Shown: in pieces, positions 31,713 through 39,667 of the stretch
Position numbering within the stretch: position 1 is the first letter of the stretch
Layout of the letters: every line of letters begins with the position of its first letter
Source of the DNA: Mesorhizobium sp. CA8
GTDB lineage: Bacteria; Pseudomonadota; Alphaproteobacteria; Rhizobiales; Rhizobiaceae
Reading direction: 5' to 3'
Length of the DNA stretch: 64,000 nucleotides
Assembly: GCF_020164955.1 (NCBI RefSeq)
Contig: NZ_JAIUHG010000021.1
Coordinates: 1-64,000 of the forward strand
Program-made: the position numbers and the translations under genes
Notes under the pieces: generated by a model
What the model saw: the letters and a program-made list of their open reading frames with translations, nothing else
What the model was told of the DNA's origin: nothing
Database searches by the model: none

Positions 31713-34700
31713 ATGCACATCCTCGCCACCACATCCGCTTCGCTCGACGATCTCGCCGAGCCGATCGACCTCAGGCAGACGCCTGCGGATGTCGTGGCAT
31801 TGTCTTTCACCGACAGCGATCTCGCCGGCCTTGCCACGGCCTGGAAGGCGGATGCGGCGCGGCTGCCTTCGATGCGGTTGGCGGCGCTGCGCGACCTTCG
31901 CCACCCGATGTCGGTGGACCTGTGGATCGACAGCGTCGCCCGCCACGCCCGGGTCATCCTCGTCCGCATCCTCGGCGGCTATGACTGGTGGCGCTATGGC
32001 TGCGACCAACTCGCCGCGGTGGCGCGCGAACGCGGCATCAAGCTGGCATTGCTGCCCGGCGAAAGCCATGACGAGGACCTGCGGCTGATCGAAGGCTCAA
32101 CCCTACCGCGCGCCGAGCTCGACGCCCTGCTCGGCTATTTCCGCGAAGGCGGCCTGCCCAATATGCGCGCGCTGGTGCAAAGGCTGGCAAGGTTGGCGGG
32201 GTCGGATGCGGCCGTGGCCGAACCGGTCAGCGTGCCGAAGGCGGGGCATTATGAGCCGGGATTGGGAGTTGTCGAAAAGCCTACACTTTCAAAGGTCGGC
32301 GATCCTTCGCACCCCCCTCTGTCCTGCCGGCCCCCGCAAGGGGGAAGATCAGCCGTCATCGACCGTGGCGCCTCTTCTGCTAACTCAACAATAGAACACA
32401 TTGCAGCATCCGCGATTGGCGAAACCATCGACGGCAGCTCAATCTCCCCCCTTGGGGGGGAGATGTCCGGCAGGACAGAGGGGGGGGCGACAGAACTCGA
32501 CGCTGACAACCTCAGCACCCCGGTCATCCCCATCCTCTTCTACCGCTCGATGCTGCTTGCCGCCGACGTAGGGCCCATCGACGCACTCGTTGACGCCCTG
32601 TGTTCGCAAGGCCTGGCCCCCATACCGATCTTCGTCTCCAGCCTCAAAGATCCGGCATCGCTGGCCTTCGTCGAGAATGCCGTCGCAACATTGAACCCCG
32701 CCGCCATCGTCACCGCCACCGCTTTCGCCTCCGGCGCGGAACCCGGCGCCGAGACCCTGTTCGACCGCGCCGGCGTGCCCGTCTTCCAGGTCATCGTCGC
32801 CACCACCAGGCGCGAGGTCTGGGAAAAGAACCAGCGCGGCCTGGCGCCCGCCGACCTCGCCATGCATGTCGTGCTGCCCGAGCTCGACGGCCGCATCCTC
32901 GCCGGCGCGATCTCCTTTAAGGGCGAGGTCGAGACCGATCCGGCGCTGGCCTTCCGCGCCTTCGCCAACCGGCCCGAGGCGGACCGCGTGGCGCAGGTGG
33001 CCAAGCGGATCGCCGCGTTTATCCGCCTGCAGCGGACGAAGCGGGCGGAGCGCAAGCTCGCGATCCTGATCCCTGATTATCCGAGCGCGCCCGGACGTAC
33101 AGGTTATGCCGTCGGGCTGGATGTGCCCTCCAGCGTGCTTGCGATGCTGCATGACCTGAAGGAACAGGGCTATGCGGTTAAGGGGATTCCGCAATCGCCA
33201 CGCACGTTGCTGGATGCGCTGCAGGTGGGTGGGCACTGCCTCTCGGGAGGGGACTACTCCGCCTTTTCAGCCGAACTGCCGGAAGCAGCGCGAGCTTCTG
33301 TTGAGGCCGCGTGGGGCAAGGCAGACGGGATCGGTTCGCGCGAGGCACCCCCCTCTGGGCCAGAGGGGGGTGTTCAAGCGCCGACCTCGGTAACCTTCCC
33401 CTTCCGCGCCGCGACATTCGGCAACGTCACCGTGGCGCTGGCCCCCGACCGCGGCCGCTCGGCCGACCGCCGCGCCGACTATCACGACCCGACGCTGCCG
33501 CCGCGCCACGAGCTGATCGCTTTCGGCCTCTGGCTGCAGAAATCGCTCGGCGTGCATGCCATCATCCATGTCGGCGCGCATGGCACGCTGGAATGGCTGC
33601 CGGGCAAGACGGTGGCCCTCTCCGGAACCTGCTTCCCGGAGATCGTCACCGGATCGCTGCCCGTCATCTATCCATTCATCGTCTCCAATCCGGGCGAGGC
33701 GGCGCAGGCCAAGCGCCGCATTTCGGCCGTCACCCTCGGCCATCTGCCGCCGCCGCTGACCGGCGCCGGCCTCGACGAGGCGCAACAGAAACTCGAGCGG
33801 TTGGTCGACGAATATGCGCAGGCCGACGGCCTCGACCGCCGCCGTCGCGACCGTCTGGCCAAATTGATTGTCGAGACGGCGCAAAAGACTGGCCTTGCGT
33901 CCGAAGCCGGCGTTGCCGGCACAGACGCTCCTGACGAAGCGCTGCGCCGCATCGACGCCTGGCTCTGCGACCTCAAGGATTTCGCCGTCAAGGACGGGCT
34001 GCATGTCTATGGCCGCGCGCCGGAAGACGAAGCCGACCCGCTGCGCCGGCAAAGCGCGGCGGCCGAAAAATCCAACCTGCTCGCCGCGCTCGATGGCCGC
34101 CATATCAAGGCCGGCCCTGCCGGCGCCCCGGCGCGCGGTCGCTCCGATGTGCTCCCCACCGGCCGCAACCTCTTCACCTCCGATCCGCGCACAATGCCGA
34201 CGCCAACCGCCTATGACCTCGGCCAGGCGGCGGCGGAGGAAGTGGTGCGCAGCTATATGCAAAGCCATGGCGACTGGCCGCGCTCGCTGGTCATCGACCT
34301 CTGGGGTTCCGCCTCGTTGCGCACCGGCGGCGAGGAGATCGCGCAAGGTCTGGCGCTGATGGGCTGCCGGCCGCAATGGGATGCCGCCACCGGCCGCGTC
34401 ACCGGCATCGAGGTGCTGCCGCCGGCCACGCTCGGCCGCCCGCGCGTCGACGTCACCTGGCGCATCTCCGGCCTGTTCCGCGACATGTTCCCGACCCAGA
34501 TCGCGTTGATCGACGCCGCTGCCAACGCGGTCGCCAGCCGCGACGAGGACGATACCGAGAACCCGCTCGCCGCAGCGACGCGCGCTCAGGGGAAGATCAG
34601 CCCGCGCATTTTCGGCACCTCGCCCGGCACCTATGGCGCCGGCGTCGAGGACCTGCTGTCGCGCGGCGAATGGGGCGCGCGCGAAGAGATCGGCCGCGCC

Positions 34701-35321
34701 TATCTCGACGCCACCTCGCACGCCTATGGCGGCGCCGATGGCGAAGCGATCTCGGCGCCCGGCGCTTTCGAAGGCCGCATCGCCGAAGCCGATCTCCTCG
34801 TCCACACCGGCGATGACCCTGGCCGCGACATCCTTGAAGGTTCGGCCGACGTCGCCTTCATCGGCGGCTTTTCGGCCGCCCTTGCAGCACTTGGCAGGAA
34901 TGCCGACGTCATCGTGCTCGACACGACCGACCCGAAAAAGCCGAAGCCGCGTTCGGTCGGCGAAGCGGTATCGCGCGTGGTTCGCGCCCGCGCGGTCAAC
35001 CCGCGCTTCATCGCCGGCCAGATGCGCCACGGCCCGCGCGGCGCCTCCGAATTCGCCGAGACGGTCGACCGTCTGGTCGGCTTCGCGGAGACTACCCATG
35101 CCATTTCGGGCGCGCTGATCGAGGCCGTTCACGACGCCTATGTTGGCGATCCGGACGTCCGTGCCTTCCTGCTGCGCGAGAATCCGGCGGCTGCCAAGGT
35201 CATCGCCGAACGGTTCCTCGCCGCCCGTCGGCGCGGCCTGTGGCACCCGCTGCGCAACTCCATCGACGACGACCTCGCGGCCTTGATTGCCGAGGCCCAG
35301 GCAGGTGGAGTGGCGGCATGA
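31713..35321 (+). CDS. cobN: Aerobic cobaltochelatase subunit CobN
   Basis: Large subunit of the ATP-dependent chelatase that inserts cobalt into hydrogenobyrinate a,c-diamide with CobS and CobT(chelatase). The 1202-residue length is slightly below the Pseudomonas denitrificans enzyme (about 1275). Family blocks include VDLWIDSVARHARVILVRILGGYDWW (near residue 69), HVGAHGTLEWLPGKTVALSG (near 618), FGTSPGTYGAGVEDLLSRGEWG (near 967) and a tail FAETTHAISGALIEAVHDAY. Two palindromic DNA insertions are read through in frame: residues ~199-259 (PPQGG...SPLGGEMSGRTEGGA) and a short hairpin at residues ~545-554. The inserts lie outside the conserved blocks, so the protein is probably functional. Confidence 0.95.
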   Translation: MHILATTSASLDDLAEPIDLRQTPADVVALSFTDSDLAGLATAWKADAARLPSMRLAALRDLRHPMSVDLWIDSVARHARVILVRILGGYDWWRYGCDQLAAVARERGIKLALLPGESHDEDLRLIEGSTLPRAELDALLGYFREGGLPNMRALVQRLARLAGSDAAVAEPVSVPKAGHYEPGLGVVEKPTLSKVGDPSHPPLSCRPPQGGRSAVIDRGASSANSTIEHIAASAIGETIDGSSISPLGGEMSGRTEGGATELDADNLSTPVIPILFYRSMLLAADVGPIDALVDALCSQGLAPIPIFVSSLKDPASLAFVENAVATLNPAAIVTATAFASGAEPGAETLFDRAGVPVFQVIVATTRREVWEKNQRGLAPADLAMHVVLPELDGRILAGAISFKGEVETDPALAFRAFANRPEADRVAQVAKRIAAFIRLQRTKRAERKLAILIPDYPSAPGRTGYAVGLDVPSSVLAMLHDLKEQGYAVKGIPQSPRTLLDALQVGGHCLSGGDYSAFSAELPEAARASVEAAWGKADGIGSREAPPSGPEGGVQAPTSVTFPFRAATFGNVTVALAPDRGRSADRRADYHDPTLPPRHELIAFGLWLQKSLGVHAIIHVGAHGTLEWLPGKTVALSGTCFPEIVTGSLPVIYPFIVSNPGEAAQAKRRISAVTLGHLPPPLTGAGLDEAQQKLERLVDEYAQADGLDRRRRDRLAKLIVETAQKTGLASEAGVAGTDAPDEALRRIDAWLCDLKDFAVKDGLHVYGRAPEDEADPLRRQSAAAEKSNLLAALDGRHIKAGPAGAPARGRSDVLPTGRNLFTSDPRTMPTPTAYDLGQAAAEEVVRSYMQSHGDWPRSLVIDLWGSASLRTGGEEIAQGLALMGCRPQWDAATGRVTGIEVLPPATLGRPRVDVTWRISGLFRDMFPTQIALIDAAANAVASRDEDDTENPLAAATRAQGKISPRIFGTSPGTYGAGVEDLLSRGEWGAREEIGRAYLDATSHAYGGADGEAISAPGAFEGRIAEADLLVHTGDDPGRDILEGSADVAFIGGFSAALAALGRNADVIVLDTTDPKKPKPRSVGEAVSRVVRARAVNPRFIAGQMRHGPRGASEFAETVDRLVGFAETTHAISGALIEAVHDAYVGDPDVRAFLLRENPAAAKVIAERFLAARRRGLWHPLRNSIDDDLAALIAEAQAGGVAA
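32308..32489. repeat. Palindromic element read in frame inside cobN
   Basis: Outer inverted arms: ACCCCCCTCTGTCCTGCCGG (32311-32330) and CCGGCAGGACAGAGGGGGGG (32467-32486). Inner hairpins include CCCCCGCAAGGGGG and TCTCCCCCCTTGGGGGGGAGA. The right arm is almost base-identical to the right arm of the element in cobG (35987-36149). The reading frame stays open across it and adds about 60 residues. Confidence 0.85.
33346..33372. repeat. Short perfect hairpin inside cobN
   Basis: Arms CACCCCCCTCTG (33346-33357) and CAGAGGGGGGTG (33361-33372) pair perfectly around GGC. The CCCCCCTCTG core equals the outer arm of the two larger elements in cobN and cobG, so this may be a minimal or decayed copy. 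It is translated as APPSGPEGGV. Confidence 0.7.
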
Positions 35322-36793
35322 ACGCGTTTTCGCGCCGTGGCGCTTGCCCTGCTCTAAGCGCGCCGATGCAGACCGGCGACGGGCTGCTGGTGCGGCTCAA
35401 CCCAGTCGCTGGAGGAATTTCGCCCAAGTCGCTGATCGGTCTCGGCGAACCCGCCTTGCGCCACGGCAACGGCATCATGGAGGTGACGGCGCGCGGCAGC
35501 CTGCAGATTCGTGGTTTGACGGCCGAAAGCGCCCGGTTGCTGGCGGACGAAGTGGATGCGCTGGGCATCGCGGTGCGCACCGGAGTGCCGGTCGAGACGG
35601 GGCCGCTGGCTGGGATCGATCCGGAAGAGAACGCCGATCCGCGGCCGGTGGCGGAGCGGATCAGGGCGGCGATTGAAGAGGCCGGGTTGACGCCGCGGCT
35701 GGGGCCGAAGGTGTCGGTGGTTGTCGATGGCGGCGGACAGCTGACGATGGATGCCGTGACGGCCGATGTGCGGCTGAAGGCGATGCAGGCTGCGGCGAGC
35801 ATCCGGTGGAGCGTGTCGATTGCCGGCGACGGGCGGAGTGCGAAGCCGCTCGCGGCGGTCGATGCTGATGGCGCACGCGACATTGCAGTCGCGGCTCTTC
35901 GGATGGTCGCCGAAAAAGGTCGCGAGGCGCACACCCGGGATTTTTCGGAGAGACAGTTGGCTTCTCTCGCAGGCTGGCATTCCGTCGCGCCCCCCTCTGT
36001 CCTGCCGGACATCTCCCCCTCTAGGGGGGAGATTGGCAGTTCCCGCACCGGCTCTCCACTTTCAGCGTTGGAGATTGGCGAAAGCCGCGGTGACAAGGCA
36101 ATCTCCCCCCTTGAGGGGGAGATGTCCGGCAGGACAGAGAGGGGGGCGCAGGAACGCCAGCCCGCGAGAAGTCCCATTGGCCTATTCAATCTAGGCAACA
36201 ACACCGCCCTAGGCATCGCCCTGCCCTACGGCAGCATGCCGGCGCAAAACCTCATCGATCTCGCCACCCAAGCCGCGAACCTCGGCGCCTCCGAAATCCG
36301 CCTCGCCCCAGGCCGAGCCCTGCTCTTCCTCGGTCTCTCCGCCCCCTCCACGCTCCAATCCTCCGCCGCCGCGCTCGGCTTTGTCACCGACCCCGCCGAT
36401 CCGCGCACCCGCATCGCCGCCTGCCCAGGCGCGCCGGCCTGCGCGTCCGGCCGCATCGCCACCCGTGCCATCGCCGAAACGATCGCAAAAGAAAGCGCGG
36501 ACGTTCTCGACGCCTCGCTGTCTCTCCACATCTCCGGCTGCGCCAAGGGCTGCGCGCATCCCGGCACCGCTGCGCTCACCCTGGTCGGCGACGAAAACGG
36601 AGCCGGACTTGTCGTGGACGGGACGGCAAAGGCCCTTCCTGCCGCGTACAGGCCGGGCTATGACGCCGCGCGCGGGGTCGCCGGCATCCTTGCCGCGATC
36701 CGCGACGGAAGACATCAGGGCGAAACCGCCGCCGCCTGCCTGAAAAGACTTGGCGCTGCCGGCATCGCCGAACTCTATCGACGGAACCAGTGA
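35318..36793 (+). CDS. cobG: Precorrin-3B synthase CobG
   Basis: Oxygen-dependent iron-sulfur enzyme that makes precorrin-3B, the defining step of the aerobic pathway; related to nitrite/sulfite reductases. Of 491 residues, the N-terminal half has the ferredoxin-like repeat (GDGLLVRLNPVAGGISP, near residue 20; ARGSLQIRGL near 58), and the C-terminal half has CPGAPACASG and the ISGCAKGCAHP cluster motif (near 405). Between the halves, residues ~224-277 are encoded by a palindromic DNA element (SPLEGEMSGRTERGA), lengthening the usual ~430-460 aa protein. ATG 35318 overlaps the cobN stop (ATGA). Confidence 0.93.
   Translation: MNAFSRRGACPALSAPMQTGDGLLVRLNPVAGGISPKSLIGLGEPALRHGNGIMEVTARGSLQIRGLTAESARLLADEVDALGIAVRTGVPVETGPLAGIDPEENADPRPVAERIRAAIEEAGLTPRLGPKVSVVVDGGGQLTMDAVTADVRLKAMQAAASIRWSVSIAGDGRSAKPLAAVDADGARDIAVAALRMVAEKGREAHTRDFSERQLASLAGWHSVAPPSVLPDISPSRGEIGSSRTGSPLSALEIGESRGDKAISPLEGEMSGRTERGAQERQPARSPIGLFNLGNNTALGIALPYGSMPAQNLIDLATQAANLGASEIRLAPGRALLFLGLSAPSTLQSSAAALGFVTDPADPRTRIAACPGAPACASGRIATRAIAETIAKESADVLDASLSLHISGCAKGCAHPGTAALTLVGDENGAGLVVDGTAKALPAAYRPGYDAARGVAGILAAIRDGRHQGETAAACLKRLGAAGIAELYRRNQ
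35987..36149. repeat. Palindromic element read in frame inside cobG
   Basis: Outer arms GCGCCCCCCTCTGTCCTGCC (35987-36006) and GGCAGGACAGAGAGGGGGGC (36128-36147) form an inverted repeat with one extra dinucleotide in the right arm. Each arm carries an inner hairpin (ATCTCCCCCTCTAGGGGGGAGAT and ATCTCCCCCCTTGAGGGGGAGAT). The sequence from about 36100 is nearly identical to 32441-32489 in cobN and is translated in the same frame there. Confidence 0.88.
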
Positions 36794-37426
36794 ATGGCCG
36801 CCTACGACTATATCCATGACGGTACGGCGATCTACGAGCGGTCTTTCGCCATCATCCGCGCCGAGGCGGATCTGTCGCGCTTCTCGGAGGCGGAAGCCGA
36901 TGTCGCGATTCGCATGATCCATGCCTGCGGCCAGGTTGAAGCCGCCAGCCATTTCGTCTTCTCGAATAATTTCGTTGCCGCCGCCCGGACCGCGCTCGCC
37001 GCCGGCGCGCCGATCTTCTGCGATGCCGAGATGGTGGCGCACGGCGTCACCCGCGCCCGTCTGCCGGCCGGCAACGAGGTGATATGCACGCTGCGCGACC
37101 TGCGCACGCACGACATCGCCAGGCAAATCGGCAACACCCGCTCGGCCGCGGCGATCGACCTCTGGGGCGAGCGCATGGCCGGCTCTGTCGTCGCCATCGG
37201 CAACGCGCCGACCGCGCTCTTCTATCTGCTTGAGAAGCTGCGCGACGGCGCGCCGAGGCCGGCCGCGATCATCGGCATGCCTGTGGGCTTCGTGGGTGCT
37301 GCCGAATCCAAGGATGCGCTGGCCGAAAATTCCTACGGCGTGCCTTATGCCATCGTGCGCGGCAGGCTGGGCGGCAGCGCCATGACCGCCGCCGCGCTCA
37401 ACTCTCTGGCGAGGCCCGGCCTGTGA
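36794..37426 (+). CDS. cobH: Precorrin-8X methylmutase CobH
   Basis: Moves the C11 methyl group to C12, converting precorrin-8X to hydrogenobyrinate. The 210-residue protein starts with the typical YDYIHDGTAIYERSFAIIRAEADL, then HACGQVEAASHFVFSNNF with the catalytic His (near residue 43), ARTALAAGAPIFCDAEMVAHGVTR (near 65-90) and GVPYAIVRGRLGGSAMTAAALNSL at the C-terminus. It begins immediately after the cobG stop codon and overlaps cobI by 4 nt. Confidence 0.96.
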   Translation: MAAYDYIHDGTAIYERSFAIIRAEADLSRFSEAEADVAIRMIHACGQVEAASHFVFSNNFVAAARTALAAGAPIFCDAEMVAHGVTRARLPAGNEVICTLRDLRTHDIARQIGNTRSAAAIDLWGERMAGSVVAIGNAPTALFYLLEKLRDGAPRPAAIIGMPVGFVGAAESKDALAENSYGVPYAIVRGRLGGSAMTAAALNSLARPGL

Positions 37427-38172
37427 ACGCGATCGTGAAAGGCCGTCTGGTCGGCGTCGGCACCGGCCCCGGAGATCCGGAGCTTCTGACACTGAAGGCG
37501 GCGCGCGCGTTGGCAGAGGCGGACGTCGTCGCCTATTTCGCCAAGCGCGGCAACAACAGCAATGCGCGTGCGATCGTCGAGGCGCGCTTCCGGCCGGACA
37601 TGATCGAGCTGCCGCTGCTCTATCCGGTGACGACGGAGATCGACAAGGATCACGACGACTACCGCGCGCAGATCGCCGATTTCTACGAGCAATCGGCCGA
37701 ACAGGTGGCCGAGCATCTCGGCGCCGGCAGGATGGTGGCGGTGCTGTCGGAGGGCGATCCGCTCTTCTACGGCTCCTACATGCATCTGCATATGCGGCTT
37801 GCGCACCGCTTCTCTACGGAAGTCATCCCCGGCATCACCGCCATGTCCGGCTGCTGGTCCGCCACTGGCCTGCCGATCGTCCAGGGCGACGACGTGCTGA
37901 GTGTGCTGCCCGGCACGATGAGCGAATTCGAGCTGACCCGCCGCCTCGCCGACACCGATGCGGCCGTCATCATGAAGGTCGGCCGCAACCTGCCAAAAAT
38001 CCGCCGCGCGCTGGAAGCGACCGGCAAGCTGGCGAAGGCCGTCTATGTCGAGCGCGGCACCATGCCGGGCAGCGTCTCGATGCGGCTTGCCGAAAAGCCG
38101 GACGACAAGGCGCCCTATTTCGCCATCGTGCTGGTTGCCGGCTGGTCGGCTCGCCCAGGGACCAAGCCGTGA
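37423..38172 (+). CDS. cobI: Precorrin-2 C20-methyltransferase CobI
   Basis: SAM-dependent tetrapyrrole methylase (249 aa) making precorrin-3A. The SAM-binding loop GVGTGPGDPELLTLKAARAL is at residues 11-30, SEGDPLFYGSYMHLHMRL (near 109) and EVIPGITAMSGCWSATGLP (near 131) are the other family motifs. The start is GTG 37423, overlapping the cobH stop as GTGA, and the stop again overlaps the next gene. Confidence 0.96.
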   Translation: MNAIVKGRLVGVGTGPGDPELLTLKAARALAEADVVAYFAKRGNNSNARAIVEARFRPDMIELPLLYPVTTEIDKDHDDYRAQIADFYEQSAEQVAEHLGAGRMVAVLSEGDPLFYGSYMHLHMRLAHRFSTEVIPGITAMSGCWSATGLPIVQGDDVLSVLPGTMSEFELTRRLADTDAAVIMKVGRNLPKIRRALEATGKLAKAVYVERGTMPGSVSMRLAEKPDDKAPYFAIVLVAGWSARPGTKP

Positions 38173-38930
38173 GCGGCCGCCTTACCGTCATCGGTCTCGG
38201 ACCCGGCAATGCCGACCAGGTCACGCCGCAAGCTGCCACTGCCGTCGCCGAGGCTTCCTTCTTCTATGGCTACAAGCCCTATCTCGACCGGCTGGAGCTG
38301 CGGCCGGACCAAACCCGCATCGCCTCCGACAACCGCGAGGAACTCGCCCGCTCCAACGAAGCGCTGGCCAAGGCCGCAGGAGGCCACAATGTCGCCGTCG
38401 TTTCCGGCGGCGATCCCGGCGTCTTCGCCATGGCCGCTGCCGTCTGCGAGGCGATCGAAGCCGGCCCTGAAGAATGGCGTGCCATCGACATCTCGGTTGT
38501 CCCGGGCGTGACTGCGATGCTGGCCGTAGCCGCCCGCATCGGCGCGCCGCTCGGCCATGATTTCTGCGCCATCTCGCTCTCCGACAATCTGAAGCCGTGG
38601 GAGCTGATCGAGCTGCGCTTGTTGGCGGCGGCCGGGGCCGGCTTGGTCATCGCGCTCTACAATCCCATCAGCAAGGCTCGCCCCTGGCAGCTTGGCCGCG
38701 CCTTCCAATGCCTGAAGGCGGTGCTGCCCGGCACCACGCCGGTGATCTTCGGCCGCGCCGCCGGCCGGCCCGACGAGCGTATCGAAGTCTCTCTGCTGGC
38801 GGATGCCGATGCGGCAAAAGCCGACATGGCGACCTGCATCATCATCGGCTCGCCGGAAACCCGCATCATCAAGCGCGGCGAAAAACCAGCGCTGGTCTAC
38901 ACCCCGCGTTCTGCAACGGGGTCGAAATGA
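38169..38930 (+). CDS. cobJ: Precorrin-3B C17-methyltransferase CobJ
   Basis: SAM methylase (253 aa) that methylates C17 and drives ring contraction to precorrin-4. N-terminal VIGLGPGNADQVTPQAATAV, then SFFYGYKPYLDRL, VVSGGDPGVFAMAAAVCEAIE (near residue 77) and VVPGVTAMLAVAARIGAPLGHDFCAISLSD (near 113) match the family. GTG 38169 overlaps the cobI stop. Its 3' end overlaps the inverted cobK gene by 34 nt. Confidence 0.96.
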   Translation: MSGRLTVIGLGPGNADQVTPQAATAVAEASFFYGYKPYLDRLELRPDQTRIASDNREELARSNEALAKAAGGHNVAVVSGGDPGVFAMAAAVCEAIEAGPEEWRAIDISVVPGVTAMLAVAARIGAPLGHDFCAISLSDNLKPWELIELRLLAAAGAGLVIALYNPISKARPWQLGRAFQCLKAVLPGTTPVIFGRAAGRPDERIEVSLLADADAAKADMATCIIIGSPETRIIKRGEKPALVYTPRSATGSK

Positions 38931-39667
38931 TGATCGACCTTTGCCGCCAGCGCATCGACGGTCTCAGTCGAAGGAACGTCCGGCAAAGACGGTCGGCGGA
39001 TCATGATCACCTCGATACCAAGCGCCCGCGCAGCGGCGACCTTGCCATAGGTCGCCTCGCCGCCGCTGTTCTTCGAAACGACGGCATCGATGCCGTATCT
39101 CTCGAGCAATGCCCTTTCGTCCGCTTCCGGAAACGGTCCGCGCGCCAGCAAGTAGAGCGCATCGGGCACGCCAAGCTCCGGCTCGACCGGATCGACGCTG
39201 CGGATCAGGTAGCGGTGCTGCGGAGCGGCCTCGAACGCGCCCGCCTCCTGCCGGCCGATCGCCAGGAAGACGCGACGCGGCGCCGTGCCGAGCGCACGTG
39301 CCGCCTCGGTGACATTGTCAACCAGCGTCCAGCGATCACCCGTCACGGGTTCCCAGCCGGGACGGCGCAGCGCCAGGATCGGCACGTCCGTCTGCCTGGC
39401 CGCTTCGGCGGCATTGGTCGAAATACGCGCGGCGTATGGATGCGTGGCGTCGATCAGCAGATCGATATGTTCCTCGCGAAGATGGGCAGCCAGCCCATCT
39501 GCGCCGCCAAAGCCGCCGACACGCACCGGCACGCCTTGCGCGACCGGGCTTTCAGTGCGGCCGGCCAGCGACAGCCTGACCGAAAAATCGTCGCGACGGG
39601 CGAGCTTCCCGGCCAATTGCCGGGCTTCCGTCGTTCCGCCGAGGATCAGAATATGGTGGGTCATCAT
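38897..39667 (-). CDS. cobK: Precorrin-6A reductase CobK
   Basis: NADPH-dependent reductase (256 aa) giving precorrin-6B. The Rossmann N-terminus HILILGGTTEARQLAGKLA (near residue 4), DLLIDATHPYAARISTNAAEAAR (near 72-95) and VVSKNSGGEATYGKVAAARALGIEVIMIRRP (near 200-230) are diagnostic. It is the only cob gene here on the minus strand. Its ATG (39667-39665) shares the CATG sequence with the start codon of cobL, and its 3' end overlaps cobJ. Its promoter must therefore lie inside cobL, antisense, or it is read from a long antisense transcript. Confidence 0.95.
   Translation of the reverse strand: MMTHHILILGGTTEARQLAGKLARRDDFSVRLSLAGRTESPVAQGVPVRVGGFGGADGLAAHLREEHIDLLIDATHPYAARISTNAAEAARQTDVPILALRRPGWEPVTGDRWTLVDNVTEAARALGTAPRRVFLAIGRQEAGAFEAAPQHRYLIRSVDPVEPELGVPDALYLLARGPFPEADERALLERYGIDAVVSKNSGGEATYGKVAAARALGIEVIMIRRPSLPDVPSTETVDALAAKVDHHFDPVAERGV

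Noticed and set aside
32441..32490. Sequencing-error frameshift in the G/C homopolymers of cobN
   Set aside because: The frame continues with good CobN similarity on both sides, and the cobG copy of the element is read in the same frame, so the run lengths are credible.
33267..35246. 659-codon open frame antisense to cobN
   Set aside because: Shadow frame of the GC-rich cobN codons; no independent signal.
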